In this document: in pieces, positions 9,237 to 18,415 of the stretch | Numbering within the stretch: position 1 is the stretch's first letter | Layout: each line of letters begins with the position of its first letter | NCBI GenBank assembly: GCA_934636715.1 | Contig: CAKUBE010000003.1 | Location: 108,509-172,508, forward strand | From: an uncultured Arachnia sp. | GTDB taxonomy: Bacteria > Actinomycetota > Actinomycetes > Propionibacteriales > Propionibacteriaceae | Length of the DNA stretch: 64,000 nucleotides | Reading direction: 5' to 3' | Notes under the pieces: generated by a model | Database searches by the model: none | The model's input: the letters and a program-made list of their open reading frames with translations, nothing else | Told to the model about the DNA's origin: nothing | Program-made: the position numbers and the translations under genes

Positions 9237-12200
9237 ATGCACATGTCTGCACCTGAGTCCAATGACGCGTTCGGGGCCAACTCCTGGCTGATCGACGAGA
9301 TGCGAGAGGCGTACCAGGCTGATCCTCAGTCCGTCGACGCCGCCTGGCGGGAATTCTTCGCCGCGGAGAGCGGACCGACGGCGCCCACACCCGTCGCTCC
9401 CGCCGCGAGCCAGCCGGCCCCCGCCCCGAAGCCCGCGCCGGCCCCGGCCCCGGCCCCGGCCCCGGCCCCGCAGGCTCCTGCCGCGGCACCCGCCCCTGCG
9501 CCCACCGCCGCTCAGCCCACCCCGGCCCCCGCACCCGCCACGCCGGCCAGGCCTGAGCCGCGCTCCCGGGTCGCGACCACTCGTCGCGGCGAGGGTCTGC
9601 CCACGAACCCGGGCGGTGGTGGAGGCCTCTCCGCGAACGCGCCCAACCCGACGCTGCGCCCCGCACCCTCGACGGCAGAGCCGCGCTACACCGTCATGCG
9701 CGGCGCACCCATGCGCACGGCCAAGAACATGGACATCTCGCTGACGGTGCCGACGGCGACGTCGGTGCGTTCGGTTCCGATGAAGCTGGTCATCGACCAG
9801 CGAACGGTCATCAACAACTTCCTGCGCACCTCCAAGGGCGGCAAGGTCTCCTTCACCCACCTCATCGGCTACGCCATGGTGCAGGCGCTCAAGGCGCTGC
9901 CCGAGATGAACAACGCCTACGAGGTCGTCGACGGCAAGCCCAACCTGGTCGAGAACCCCGCGATCAACCTCGGCATCGCGATCGACCTCAGGAAGGGCGA
10001 CACCCGCCAGCTGCTCGTGCCCAACATCAAGGGCTGCGAGGGACTGAACTTCTTCCAGTTCTGGTCCGCCTACGAGCACGTCGTCAAGAAGGCCCGCGAG
10101 GGTCAGCTCCAGGTCTCGGACTTCGCGGGCACGACGGCGTCGCTGACCAACCCGGGCGGCATCGGCACCAATCACTCCGTGCCCCGCCTGATGACCGGCC
10201 AGGGCGTCATCATGGGCGTCGGCAACATCGACTACCCCGCGGAGTTCCAGGGCATGAGCCCCTCCCGGATCACCGATCTCGGCGTCAGCAAGGTCACGAC
10301 CCTGACCAGCACCTACGACCACCGCGTCATCCAGGGCGCCACCTCGGGCGAGTTCCTGAAGAAGATGCACGGCCTGCTGCTCGGCGAGGATGGCTTCTAC
10401 GACCAGATCTTCGAGGCGCTCCGCATCCCCTACGAGCCGCTGCGCTGGTCCCCCGACGTCTCGGCCCACCGCGACTCACAGGTCTCGAAGACCGCCCGCG
10501 TGCTCGAGCTCGTGACCGCGTACCGCACGTTCGGCCACCTCGTCGCCGACACCGACCCGCTCGAGTACCGGCAGCGCGCGCACGAGGATCTGCGCCTCGA
10601 GACCCATGGCCTCAGCATCTGGGACCTCGACCGCGAGTTCGCCGTCGGCACCTTCGGCGCGAAGGAGCGCGTCTACCTGCCGCTGCGCGACATCCTGAAC
10701 GTGCTGCAGGCGTCGTACTGCCGCACGATCGGCGTCGAGTACATGTACATCACCGACCCGCGCCAGCGGGAGTGGTTCCAGCAGCGGATGGAGCGGCCGC
10801 ATACGCCGCTCACGCACGAGGAGCACATGCACGCCCTCGACAAGCTGAACGAGGCCGAGGTCTTCGAGACGTTCCTGCAGACGAAGTTCGTCGGCCAGAA
10901 GCGGTTCTCGCTCGAGGGCGGCGAGTCGCTGATCGTGCTGCTCGACGAGATCGCGCAGCAGGCGGCGAACGACTCGATCGACGAGGTCTGCATCGGCATG
11001 CCGCACCGCGGCCGCCTCAACGTGCTGGCCAACATCGTCGGCAAGAAGTACGGCCAGATCTTCAAGGAGTTCGACGGCGCCGTCGACGTCAGCGGCACGG
11101 GCGACGTGAAGTATCACCTGGGCGCCGAGGGCGTCTTCGTCGCGTCGAACGGGGCGACGGTGAAGGCGTCGGTCGCCGCGAACCCGTCGCACCTGGAGGC
11201 GGTCAATCCCGTCCTGCAGGGCATCACGCGCGCCAAGCAGGACACGCTGCCCGGCAACGACTACCCGGTTCTCGCGCTCACCCTGCACGGCGACGCGTCG
11301 TTCGCCGGCCAGGGAGTGGTGTACGAGACGCTGCAGATGAGCCAGCTGCGCGGCTACAAGACCGGCGGCACCATCCACGTCGTCGTGAACAACCAGGTCG
11401 GCTTCACCACCGCGCCGTCGGAGTCGCGCTCGTCGGTCTACTGCACCGACATCGCCAAGTCGATCTCCGCACCCGTGCTGCACGTCAACGGCGACGATCC
11501 CGACGCCTGCATCCGCGCGGCACGTCTGGCGTTCGACTACCGCCAGAAGTATCACGGCGACATCGTGATCGACCTCGTGTGCTACCGCCGCCGCGGCCAC
11601 AACGAGGGCGACGACCCGAGCTTCACCCAGCCGAACATGTACGACCTGATCGAGCAGAAGCGCTCGACGCGGCGCCTCTACACCGAATCGCTGATCGGCC
11701 GTGGCGACATCTCGATGTCCGACGCCGAGGCCGTCATGGACCGCTTCCGCGAGCGCCTCGAGAACGTGTTCCGGGAGGTCCGCGAGGCCACCGACACCGA
11801 CGACGACTACCGCCGCGTCCCCTACTACCCCACCAAGCCGGAGGAGCGCCTCACCGAGATCACGCCGGAGATGGTGCAGACCATCGCCGACGTGCACATC
11901 CAGTTCCCCGAGGGGTTCACGATCCACCCGAAGGTGAAGCCGCAGCTGGAGCGTCGCGCGGCGGCCATCCTCGAGGGCCCGATCGACTGGGCGACCGCGG
12001 AGATCATGGCCATCGGCTCGTTGCTGATGGAGCACCGTCCGGTGCGCCTGGCCGGCCAGGACTCGCGGCGCGGCACGTTCTCGCAGCGCTTCGCCGCGAT
12101 CGTCGACCGCGCGACCAACGAGGCCTGGGTTCCGCTCAAGCACCTCGCCGACGACCAGGCCACCTTCGAGGTCTGGGACTCGCTGCTCAGCGAGTACGCG

Positions 12201-13025
12201 GGCCTCGGGTTCGAGTACGGCTACTCGGTGGCGCGGCCGGACGCGCTCGTCATGTGGGAGGCCCAGTTCGGCGACTTCGCCAACGGCGCCCAGACCATCT
12301 CGGATGAGTTCGTCGCCTCCGGCAACGCCAAGTGGACGCAGAAGTCGGGCGTCGTGCTCCTGCTGCCGCACGGTTTCGAGGGGCAGGGCCCGGACCACAG
12401 CTCGGCACGCCTCGAGCGCTGGTTGCAGCTGTGCGCCGAGAACGCGCTGGCCGTCTGCCAGCCGTCGACCCCAGCGAGCCACTTCCACCTGCTGCGCCAG
12501 CACGCCTACGTGAACTTCCACCGCCCCGTCGTGATCGCCACGCCGAAGTCGATGCTCCGCAACAAGCTCGCGGTCTCCATGCCGCAGGACTTCACGTCCG
12601 GTCGGTGGGAGCCGGTGCTCGACGACCCGGCGATCACCGACCCGTCGAAGGTCGAGCGCCTCATCCTCTGCTCCGGGAAGGTCCGCTGGGATCTCGTGGC
12701 CGCGCGCGACGCGCGGGGACTCACCGAGAAGATCGCCATCGTGTCGCTCGAGCGCCTGTACCCGCTGGCCGGGCGGCACCTGGCGCCGATCATCGAGCGC
12801 TACCGCCACGTCACCGACGTGCGGTTCGTGCAGGACGAGCCGAAGAACCAGGGGCCGTGGCCGTTCACCTCGGTCCACCTCCCCGTCGACCTGAAGAAGC
12901 ACCTCCCCGACTACGACCTCGTCATGCGCCCCGTCACGAGGCCGTGGTCGTCGGCCCCGTCGGTCGGCTCCGCCAAGGTGCACAAGGAGCAGGAGGATCT
13001 CCTGCTCTCGACCGCGCTGGACTGA
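9237..13025 (+). CDS. kgd: Multifunctional 2-oxoglutarate metabolism enzyme (2-oxoglutarate dehydrogenase E1 / decarboxylase)
   Basis: This 1,262-aa enzyme is the actinobacterial fusion of an E2o-type succinyltransferase-like domain with a thiamine-diphosphate E1 domain, working in the TCA cycle with E3 and the lipoylated AceF subunit. After the short N-terminal helix region (NSWLIDEMREAYQADPQSVDAAW) comes a Pro/Ala linker (about 45-150). The acyltransferase domain (about 155-390) contains TYDHRVIQGA, and the E1 domain contains MPHRGRLNVLANI and VVNNQVGFTT. No lipoyl domain is present, as expected for this family. ATG at 9237 is chosen; ATG at 9243 is equally possible. GarA-type FHA control is known for this family but is not shown here. 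Confidence 0.96.
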   Translation: MHMSAPESNDAFGANSWLIDEMREAYQADPQSVDAAWREFFAAESGPTAPTPVAPAASQPAPAPKPAPAPAPAPAPAPQAPAAAPAPAPTAAQPTPAPAPATPARPEPRSRVATTRRGEGLPTNPGGGGGLSANAPNPTLRPAPSTAEPRYTVMRGAPMRTAKNMDISLTVPTATSVRSVPMKLVIDQRTVINNFLRTSKGGKVSFTHLIGYAMVQALKALPEMNNAYEVVDGKPNLVENPAINLGIAIDLRKGDTRQLLVPNIKGCEGLNFFQFWSAYEHVVKKAREGQLQVSDFAGTTASLTNPGGIGTNHSVPRLMTGQGVIMGVGNIDYPAEFQGMSPSRITDLGVSKVTTLTSTYDHRVIQGATSGEFLKKMHGLLLGEDGFYDQIFEALRIPYEPLRWSPDVSAHRDSQVSKTARVLELVTAYRTFGHLVADTDPLEYRQRAHEDLRLETHGLSIWDLDREFAVGTFGAKERVYLPLRDILNVLQASYCRTIGVEYMYITDPRQREWFQQRMERPHTPLTHEEHMHALDKLNEAEVFETFLQTKFVGQKRFSLEGGESLIVLLDEIAQQAANDSIDEVCIGMPHRGRLNVLANIVGKKYGQIFKEFDGAVDVSGTGDVKYHLGAEGVFVASNGATVKASVAANPSHLEAVNPVLQGITRAKQDTLPGNDYPVLALTLHGDASFAGQGVVYETLQMSQLRGYKTGGTIHVVVNNQVGFTTAPSESRSSVYCTDIAKSISAPVLHVNGDDPDACIRAARLAFDYRQKYHGDIVIDLVCYRRRGHNEGDDPSFTQPNMYDLIEQKRSTRRLYTESLIGRGDISMSDAEAVMDRFRERLENVFREVREATDTDDDYRRVPYYPTKPEERLTEITPEMVQTIADVHIQFPEGFTIHPKVKPQLERRAAAILEGPIDWATAEIMAIGSLLMEHRPVRLAGQDSRRGTFSQRFAAIVDRATNEAWVPLKHLADDQATFEVWDSLLSEYAGLGFEYGYSVARPDALVMWEAQFGDFANGAQTISDEFVASGNAKWTQKSGVVLLLPHGFEGQGPDHSSARLERWLQLCAENALAVCQPSTPASHFHLLRQHAYVNFHRPVVIATPKSMLRNKLAVSMPQDFTSGRWEPVLDDPAITDPSKVERLILCSGKVRWDLVAARDARGLTEKIAIVSLERLYPLAGRHLAPIIERYRHVTDVRFVQDEPKNQGPWPFTSVHLPVDLKKHLPDYDLVMRPVTRPWSSAPSVGSAKVHKEQEDLLLSTALD

Positions 13026-13030
13026 CGGCC

Positions 13031-13207
13031 GTGTACTTCACCGACCGCGGCCTGGAGGAGTTGATCGACCGGCGCGGCCACGAGGAGGTCTCCTTCGAGT
13101 GGCTCGCCGATCGGCTGCGCACCTTCGTCGACCTGAATCCCGAATTCGAGACCCCTGTCGAGCGGCTCGCCTCCTGGCTCGCCCGCCTCGACGACGAAGA
13201 GGACTGA
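13031..13207 (+). CDS. Small DUF6104-family protein
   Basis: A 58-aa acidic protein starting at a GTG only 5 nt after the kgd stop and ending 5 nt before galK, so the three genes are probably cotranscribed. The sequence (YFTDRGLEELIDRRG, then FEWLADRLRTFVDLNPEFE and a WLARLDDEED tail) matches the small conserved actinobacterial family DUF6104, which typically accompanies kgd. No function is known. There are no membrane or catalytic motifs; it looks like a small helical adaptor. Confidence 0.85.
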   Translation: MYFTDRGLEELIDRRGHEEVSFEWLADRLRTFVDLNPEFETPVERLASWLARLDDEED

Positions 13208-13212
13208 GAGAA

Positions 13213-14355
13213 ATGCTTGATCTGGAAGCGCTCCGCTCCCGCTACGTCGCGCTCACGGGCTCCGAGCCCGAGGGGCTGTGGTTTGGCCCCGGCCGGGTCA
13301 ACCTGATCGGCGAGCACACCGACTACAACGACGGCTTCGTCCTGCCGTTCGCGCTCGACCGCAAGGCCGTCGTCGCCGCGGGCCGCCGCGACGACGAGCG
13401 CCTCGCCCTCGTGGCCCTCGACCTCGACGAGCAGGTCGACATGTCGCTCGCCTACCTCGCGCCCGGCCAGCCCGGCTGGGCGGCCTACCTCGCCGGCGTC
13501 GTGTGGGCGCTGCGCGAGGCCGGACACTCCGTCGGCGGCACCAATCTGGTCCTCACATCGGACGTCCCCTTCGGCGCCGGCCTCTCCAGCTCGGCCGCCA
13601 TCGAGTGCGCCGTCGTGGCGGCGCTCTGCGACCTCTACGGCCTGGACATCTCCCCCATCGACCGCGCGAAGCTCGCGCGCGTCGCGGAGAACGCCTACGT
13701 CGGGGCGCCGACGGGGCTCCTCGACCAGGCCGCGAGCACGCTGTGCCAGGAGGGCGAGGGCCTGTTCCTCGATTGCCGCACGCTGGAGACCGAGGCTGTT
13801 CCGCTGCCGATGGCCGAGCAGGGCTACGAGATGCTGGTCCTCGACACCAAGACGCCGCACAGCCACGTCGACGGCGAGTACGGCACGCGTCGAGCCACCT
13901 GCGAGGCCGCGGCCGCCCTGCTCGGGATCCCGGCGCTGCGTGACGTGACGGACCTCGACGCGGCGCTGGCCCAACTGCCGGACGAGACCATGCGCAAGAG
14001 GGTCCGGCACGTGGTGACCGAGGACGCGCGGGTGCTCGAGGCGCTGGAGATCGGCCGCTCGGGCGACCTCGCCGCGCTCGCCCCGCTGCTCGACGCCTCG
14101 CACGCCTCGATGCGCGACGACTACGAGATCACCGTCCCCACCGTCGACCTCGCCGTCGAGACGGCGCGCGCCGCCGGCGCGCTCGGCGCGCGCATGACGG
14201 GCGGAGGCTTCGGCGGCTGCATCATCGCGCTGACCCGCGCCGGGGAGGCCGACCGGATAGGCGGGGCCGTCGCGCGTGCGTTCGGCGACGCCGGGTTCGG
14301 CGCCCCGGAATGGTTCACCGCGCGCCCCGCGCCGGGCGCAGGGCGCCTCGCCTAG
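13213..14355 (+). CDS. galK: Galactokinase
   Basis: A GHMP kinase that phosphorylates galactose at C1, the entry step of the Leloir pathway. The 380-aa protein begins with the galactokinase signature GPGRVNLIGEHTDYNDGFVL (about 24-43) and has the GHMP motif VPFGAGLSSSAAIE (about 118-131) and the C-terminal motif ARMTGGGFGGCIIAL. The ATG at 13213 is preceded by GAGAG and is consistent with family length; the longer open frame upstream overlaps the DUF6104 gene. galT and galE are not adjacent. Confidence 0.95.
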   Translation: MLDLEALRSRYVALTGSEPEGLWFGPGRVNLIGEHTDYNDGFVLPFALDRKAVVAAGRRDDERLALVALDLDEQVDMSLAYLAPGQPGWAAYLAGVVWALREAGHSVGGTNLVLTSDVPFGAGLSSSAAIECAVVAALCDLYGLDISPIDRAKLARVAENAYVGAPTGLLDQAASTLCQEGEGLFLDCRTLETEAVPLPMAEQGYEMLVLDTKTPHSHVDGEYGTRRATCEAAAALLGIPALRDVTDLDAALAQLPDETMRKRVRHVVTEDARVLEALEIGRSGDLAALAPLLDASHASMRDDYEITVPTVDLAVETARAAGALGARMTGGGFGGCIIALTRAGEADRIGGAVARAFGDAGFGAPEWFTARPAPGAGRLA

Positions 14356-14364
14356 AGGCTCCGC

Positions 14365-14748
14365 TCAGCCCGCCTTCGCGGCCGAGAGTTCGTCCTTGGT
14401 CACCGCCAACACCGCCGTGACAAGGCACGCGAGCACGAAGGGCGCCACCGCGAGGCTGCCCCAGAACTGGGGGCCGTCGCCGGCCATCATGAAGCTGCCG
14501 ACCACACACACGTGGAGCAGCGAGGACGCCACCACGAGTCCGAGTGCGAAGCGGCTGCCGCGGGTCACGAGCCAGGCGAGGAGCAGTTGAACGAGGCCGT
14601 AGCTGACGAGCCACAGCGCGATCCCGATGCCGAACCACTTCGAGTTGACCACGACCGCCGCGACGCCGATGCCGATCATCGCGAGACCTGCGAGCGCGGT
14701 CAGCCCGACGCAGACGGCGAGCAGGGGGCGGCGGAGTACTGGTGGCAC
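14365..14748 (-). CDS. Small four-helix membrane protein, function unknown
   Basis: A 127-aa protein with four predicted transmembrane helices (about 9-33, 42-62, 68-88 and 96-116) and short charged ends. It converges on galK with only 9 nt between stop codons. I do not recognise a family with a known role. The open frame and the position of Arg/Lys residues at helix ends support a real gene. Confidence 0.7.
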   Translation of the reverse strand: MPPVLRRPLLAVCVGLTALAGLAMIGIGVAAVVVNSKWFGIGIALWLVSYGLVQLLLAWLVTRGSRFALGLVVASSLLHVCVVGSFMMAGDGPQFWGSLAVAPFVLACLVTAVLAVTKDELSAAKAG

Positions 14749-14906
14749 GGGCCGAGCCTGCCAAAGCCCCGCGCCCCTGGCAAGTTTCGCAGGCGACCCA
14801 CTTCCGCGTTGGCTATTGCCTATCAGCCGGGACGCGGGTAGCCTGCTCTAGCTGCGCGTCTCTCGCGCGTGCTGTCCCTGCTGCCCTGCTGTGAAGGAGA
14901 TCAACT

Positions 14907-15158
14907 ATGGATTGGCGCCACAAGGCCGCCTGCCTCACTGAGGATCCGGAGTTGTTCTTTCCCGTTGGCAACACTGGTCCGGCGCTGCAGCAGATCGAGG
15001 AAGCCAAGAAGATCTGCGCACGTTGCGTCGTACGCGAGCAGTGCCTCGCCTGGGCCCTGGAGGCCGGGCAGGACCATGGCGTGTGGGGTGGCCTGAGCGA
15101 AGACGAGCGCCGCGCGATCAAGCGCCGCAACGCCCGCGCCCGCCTGCGCAACGCCTGA
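14907..15158 (+). CDS. whiB1: WhiB1-type iron-sulfur transcription factor
   Basis: An 83-aa WhiB-like protein. Four cysteines (C9, C37, C40, C46; Cys-x27-Cys-x2-Cys-x5-Cys) hold a 4Fe-4S cluster that in homologues reacts with nitric oxide. The GVWGG turn and a basic tail (ERRAIKRRNARARLRN) for DNA contact follow. The start MDWRHKAACLTEDPELFFPV is nearly the same as WhiB1 of Mycobacterium, which is essential there and binds the major sigma factor. It has a good ribosome-binding site (AAGGAGA). Adjacent to the pdtaS kinase gene, as in Mycobacterium. Confidence 0.95.
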   Translation: MDWRHKAACLTEDPELFFPVGNTGPALQQIEEAKKICARCVVREQCLAWALEAGQDHGVWGGLSEDERRAIKRRNARARLRNA

Positions 15159-15175
15159 CCGCGCCGGCATCCCGT

Positions 15176-16612
15176 TCAGAACGAAGGGACCTCCAGCTCG
15201 ACCCGCGCCACCGTGCCCTGCGCATCCTCGCGGTTCTGAATCGTGACCGTCCCATCGAGGTCGGCGATCAGCGTCGTGATGATGGCGAGGCCCAGTGACT
15301 TCTGCTTCCCCAGCTTGAACCCCTCCGGGAGGCCGCTGCCCTCGTCGAGGATGTCGATGGTCAGGTGCGCGCCGATCCTGGTCGGCACCACCTCGACGGT
15401 GCCCGAGGCGCCGTGCAGGCCGTGCTCGATGGCGTTCTGACACAGCTCCGTGATGATCATCGACAACGAGGTCGCCAGCTCCGCGGGCAGCACCCCGAAC
15501 GAGCCGCGCCGCGAGGCCCGCACCGTGCCGTGCGACGCCGCGAGGTCGCCGACCATGTCGAGGATCTTGTCGCAGACGTCGTCGAACGCCACCTCCTCGC
15601 CCAGCGAGTAGCTGAGCGTCTCGTGCACCATCGCGATCGACGAGACGCGCCGCATCGCGTCGCGCAGCGCCTCCTTCCCCTCCTCGGAGCGCAGCCGGCG
15701 CGACTGCATGCGCAGCAGCGCCGCCACCGTCTGCAGGTTGTTCTTCACGCGGTGGTGGATCTCGCGGATCGTGGCGTCCTTCGTGACCAGCATCCGGTCG
15801 CGGCGGCGCAGGTCGGTGGTGTCACGGCAGAGCACCAGCGTGCCGGCGCTCGTGCGCTCCAGCCACAGCGGCAGCGAGACGAAGCGCATCGACGCGCCCC
15901 GCGCCTCGACGTCGAACTCGAGGCTGAGGCCGCGGCCGAGGTCAGCGGCGACCGTCTGCCCCACCGACTCCACGCCCTCGCGGAGCCCGCGCGTCAGCTC
16001 GCGGAAGCTCTCTCCCTCGATGTCGCCCGAGGCCCCGAGCCGCCGGAACCCGGTGATCGCGTTGGGGCTGGCGTAGGTGATCACGCCATCGGGCTGGATC
16101 CGCAGCACGCCGTCCGCCGCCCGCGGCGCGAGGGCCTTGTCCGACGGCGGCACCAGCGGGAACTCGCCGCGCATCAGCATCTGGGTCAGGATGTCGGCCG
16201 CCTCGAGGAAGTTCTCCTCCAGCGCGCCGGTGGCCCGCATCCCCATCTGGTTCGTGTGCCGCTCGAGGACGGCGATCGGCCGCCCGTGGCGCAGCACGGG
16301 GATGGCCCACACGTCGACGGGGATGCCGGCGTTCAGGGCGTTATTGCCGGTCTCGGCGATCTCGTGGGTGAGGTAGGCAACGGTCACCTGGTGCTCGGGG
16401 TCGTACTCGATCCGCTCGCCCACGATGTCGTCTTCGAGCGCCGTCGGCCCCGTCACCGGGCGGATCTGGGCCGTGCACTCGAACACGTCCCCGTCGTCCA
16501 GCGCGCGCCACAGCACGAGGTCGGAGAAGCTGAGGTCGGCGAGAAGATGCCATTCGGAGACGAACTCGTCGAGCCACTGCTCGTCGGTCATGCGGTCCAC
16601 GTCGTGCGTCAC
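15176..16612 (-). CDS. pdtaS: PdtaS-family cytosolic sensor histidine kinase
   Basis: A 478-aa kinase without membrane segments: an N-terminal GAF-type domain (about 10-150), a PAS domain (about 175-290), a HisKA_2 domain with the phospho-acceptor in REIHHRVKNNLQTVAALLRM, and an HATPase domain with the N box ITELCQNAIEHGL and G box DEGSGLPEGF. This architecture and the neighbouring whiB1 identify it as PdtaS, which in Actinobacteria phosphorylates PdtaR, an RNA-binding ANTAR antiterminator. PdtaR is not in this window. The GTG at 16612 gives the family's usual length; an ATG at 16591 is possible. Confidence 0.88.
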   Translation of the reverse strand: MTHDVDRMTDEQWLDEFVSEWHLLADLSFSDLVLWRALDDGDVFECTAQIRPVTGPTALEDDIVGERIEYDPEHQVTVAYLTHEIAETGNNALNAGIPVDVWAIPVLRHGRPIAVLERHTNQMGMRATGALEENFLEAADILTQMLMRGEFPLVPPSDKALAPRAADGVLRIQPDGVITYASPNAITGFRRLGASGDIEGESFRELTRGLREGVESVGQTVAADLGRGLSLEFDVEARGASMRFVSLPLWLERTSAGTLVLCRDTTDLRRRDRMLVTKDATIREIHHRVKNNLQTVAALLRMQSRRLRSEEGKEALRDAMRRVSSIAMVHETLSYSLGEEVAFDDVCDKILDMVGDLAASHGTVRASRRGSFGVLPAELATSLSMIITELCQNAIEHGLHGASGTVEVVPTRIGAHLTIDILDEGSGLPEGFKLGKQKSLGLAIITTLIADLDGTVTIQNREDAQGTVARVELEVPSF

Positions 16613-16702
16613 GGGCCAACTCTGCCAGACGAGCGGCGTTTTCACCCATAGCCACTTCCCTGGCAGAATGTGGCCGTCCCACCGAACACGAGGAGTCCCG
16701 AT

Positions 16703-16777
16703 ATGGGTAAGACCGGTCGCAAGCGCCGCGCCCGCCGCAAGAACAAGGCGAACCACGGCAAGCGCCCCAACGCCTGA
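16703..16777 (+). CDS. 50S ribosomal protein bL37 (24 aa)
   Basis: A 24-residue, extremely basic peptide, MGKTGRKRRARRKNKANH followed by GKRPNA. This is the actinobacteria-specific ribosomal protein bL37 seen in mycobacterial large-subunit structures; some annotation pipelines label it an AURKAIP1/COX24-domain protein. A GAGGAG ribosome-binding site lies 8 nt upstream. It is divergent from pdtaS and followed by a strong terminator at 16796-16821. It is easily missed because of its length. Confidence 0.9.
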   Translation: MGKTGRKRRARRKNKANHGKRPNA

Positions 16778-16795
16778 GGCAGCAGCACAGCAAAT

Positions 16796-16821
16796 AAGCC
16801 CCCGCTGGACAGCGGGGGCTT
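16796..16821. terminator. Bidirectional intrinsic terminator
   Basis: A perfect 11-bp stem AAGCCCCCGCT / AGCGGGGGCTT with a 4-nt loop lies between bL37 (plus strand) and rsrA (minus strand), whose stop codons face each other. A short T-containing tail (TCTGCTT) follows on the plus strand. Confidence 0.85.
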
Positions 16822-16832
16822 CTGCTTGCTCG

Positions 16833-17099
16833 CTAGAAGCGAATGCGCGTCGTCTGGATGCGTGCCAGCAGCGTGGTCGGCGCCTTGGTCTCCGGCTGGC
16901 TGCGCTGGATCATCTCCGTGATGGTGGACTCGATCTCGAAGTTCTCCATACATCGCTCGCAGGCGTGCAGGTGGTGCCGGATCATGTCCGCGTCGACCTC
17001 GAGCAGCTCGTGGTGCAGGAACGCGTGTACGCGGGCCAGCGCGGCCACGCACTCGTCCATCTCGTCGTGCTCGTGCGACATGTCGTACGCGTCCATCAC
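16833..17099 (-). CDS. rsrA: Zinc-binding anti-sigma factor of SigR
   Basis: An 88-aa ZAS-family anti-sigma factor. The zinc and redox motif HHLHACERC (His-x3-Cys-x2-Cys, about 42-50) binds zinc when reduced and forms a disulfide under thiol stress, releasing the sigma factor; a further Cys (C17) is the expected trigger partner. Its start overlaps the sigR stop by 4 nt, the standard sigR-rsrA arrangement that keeps the two proteins in balance. Confidence 0.93.
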   Translation of the reverse strand: MMDAYDMSHEHDEMDECVAALARVHAFLHHELLEVDADMIRHHLHACERCMENFEIESTITEMIQRSQPETKAPTTLLARIQTTRIRF

Positions 17100-17782
17100 C
17101 GCCCCCCGTTCTTCCGGGAGAGGCCGTTCTCGCGCGCATAGTCGGCCAGCAGCTCTCGCAGTTGCGCGCGGCCGCGGTTGAGGCGGCTCATGACGGTGCC
17201 GATGGGGGTGCCCATGATCTCGGCGATCTCCTTGTAGGAGAAGCCCTCGACGTCGCTCAGCAGGACGGCAACGCGGAAGTTCTCCGGGAGCTGCGCGATG
17301 GCCGCGGCGACGGCGGCGTCCGGCGTCTGGTCGAGCGCCTCCATCTCCGCGCTGCGGAGCCCCGTGGAGTCGTGCGACGCGGCCCGCGCCAGCTGCCAGT
17401 CCGTGACCTCCTCGTCACCCGTCGACTGCGGCGCACGCTGCGCCTTGCGGTAGGCGTTGATGTAGGTGTTGGTCAGGATCCGGTACAGCCAGGCCCGCAG
17501 GTTGGTGCCCATGGTGAACGTGTGTCGCGAGGCGAAGGCCTTCGCGTAGGTCTCCTGGACGACGTCCTCCGCGTCGGCCGGATTGCGCGTCATGCGCAGC
17601 GCGGCCGCGTACAGCTTGTCCAGATGGGACAGCGCCTCCTCCTCGAACGCCGCGGCCTGCGCGTCGTCGAGGCTTTCGTCCGAAAGGAGGTTCTGCTCGT
17701 CCATCAGGAGGCACTCTAGCGCGCGATCGACGACGACCCGCGCACGGGTGATCACCTCGGGATCGAGCAGCAAGGGGGACAT
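17096..17782 (-). CDS. sigR: ECF sigma factor SigR/SigH (thiol-oxidative stress)
   Basis: A 228-aa ECF12-type sigma factor. Region 2 contains [22 protein letters not shown] and the -10 recognition part [14 protein letters not shown]. Region 4 contains [20 protein letters not shown] and [20 protein letters not shown]. It directs genes for thioredoxin, mycothiol and protein quality control in relatives. The ATG at 17782 has a GAGGAA ribosome-binding site. An internal ATG at 17704 would give a product shorter by 26 residues, reminiscent of the two isoforms known in Streptomyces. It is followed by overlapping rsrA and preceded by its own consensus promoter. Confidence 0.94.
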   Translation of the reverse strand: MSPLLLDPEVITRARVVVDRALECLLMDEQNLLSDESLDDAQAAAFEEEALSHLDKLYAAALRMTRNPADAEDVVQETYAKAFASRHTFTMGTNLRAWLYRILTNTYINAYRKAQRAPQSTGDEEVTDWQLARAASHDSTGLRSAEMEALDQTPDAAVAAAIAQLPENFRVAVLLSDVEGFSYKEIAEIMGTPIGTVMSRLNRGRAQLRELLADYARENGLSRKNGGR

Positions 17783-17791
17783 GCTTTCCTC

Positions 17792-17817
17792 AACCCCGCC
17801 GACGCCGGGGTTATTCC
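17792..17817 (-). promoter_or_regulatory. SigR-dependent promoter of sigR-rsrA
   Basis: On the minus strand GGAAT (17817-17813), exactly 18 nt of spacer and GTT (17794-17792) match the SigR consensus GGAAT-N18-GTT without deviation. The -10 element is only 9 nt from the sigR ATG, so transcripts from it would be leaderless or nearly so. Confidence 0.75.
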
Positions 17818-17866
17818 CGCCCGACACCACCTCCCAAGCTGCGACCGGGCTAGTAGGGTGGGCGCC

Positions 17867-18415
17867 ATGAGCCTGTTGCGATTCGTTGCCCGGAGCCTGT
17901 TCGCCAGCTATTTCATCGCGGACGGCGTGAAGGCGGTCCGTAAGCCTGCCGAGAGCGCGCCCGATGCCGAGCGTGTGACATCCAAGATCGCGCCGCTGGT
18001 GCAGCGCGTGGTCCCGGCCAGCGTGTCCAGCTACGTCCCCGAGCGCGCGGAGACCTGGGTCCGCATCGTCGGCGCGGCACAGATCGCGGGCGGCGTCATG
18101 TTCGCCACCGGCATCGGTCGCCGGCTGGGTGCGCTGCTGCTCGCCAAGTCGTCGCTGATCAACCTCGCCGTCGCGTGGCCGGAGAAGGACGCGGCGGCCG
18201 CCGTCAAGGAGGCGCAGCGCGGCGAGTGCCTCCGTCAGGCAGCGCTGCTGGGCGCCGCCTCCCTCGCCACCTTCGACACGCAGGGCAAGCCCAGCCTCCA
18301 GTGGCGGGCGGACCACGCGACGCAGGAGGCGAAGAAGAAGGCGCAGGAGACCAAGAAAAAGGCGGAGGAGAAGGCCGCCGCCGTAGCCAAGGCCGCCAAG
18401 AGCGCCACCCGATGA
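17867..18415 (+). CDS. DoxX-family membrane protein
   Basis: A 182-aa protein of the DoxX family: an N-terminal membrane helix ([17 protein letters not shown]), a helical pair in the middle ([31 protein letters not shown]) and a further hydrophobic segment, followed by a Lys/Ala/Glu-rich coiled tail (about 148-182). DoxX proteins are small inner-membrane proteins, some linked to thiol redox balance, which would suit its position divergent from sigR. The start at 17867 is preceded by GGGTGG; a GTG at 17858 is an alternative. Its stop overlaps the aroA start (ATGA). Confidence 0.82.
   Translation: MSLLRFVARSLFASYFIADGVKAVRKPAESAPDAERVTSKIAPLVQRVVPASVSSYVPERAETWVRIVGAAQIAGGVMFATGIGRRLGALLLAKSSLINLAVAWPEKDAAAAVKEAQRGECLRQAALLGAASLATFDTQGKPSLQWRADHATQEAKKKAQETKKKAEEKAAAVAKAAKSATR

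Noticed and set aside
9379..9575. Pro/Ala-rich repetitive codons in kgd considered as a separate repeat element
   Set aside because: They encode the flexible linker between the N-terminal helix and the acyltransferase domain, normal for this enzyme family.
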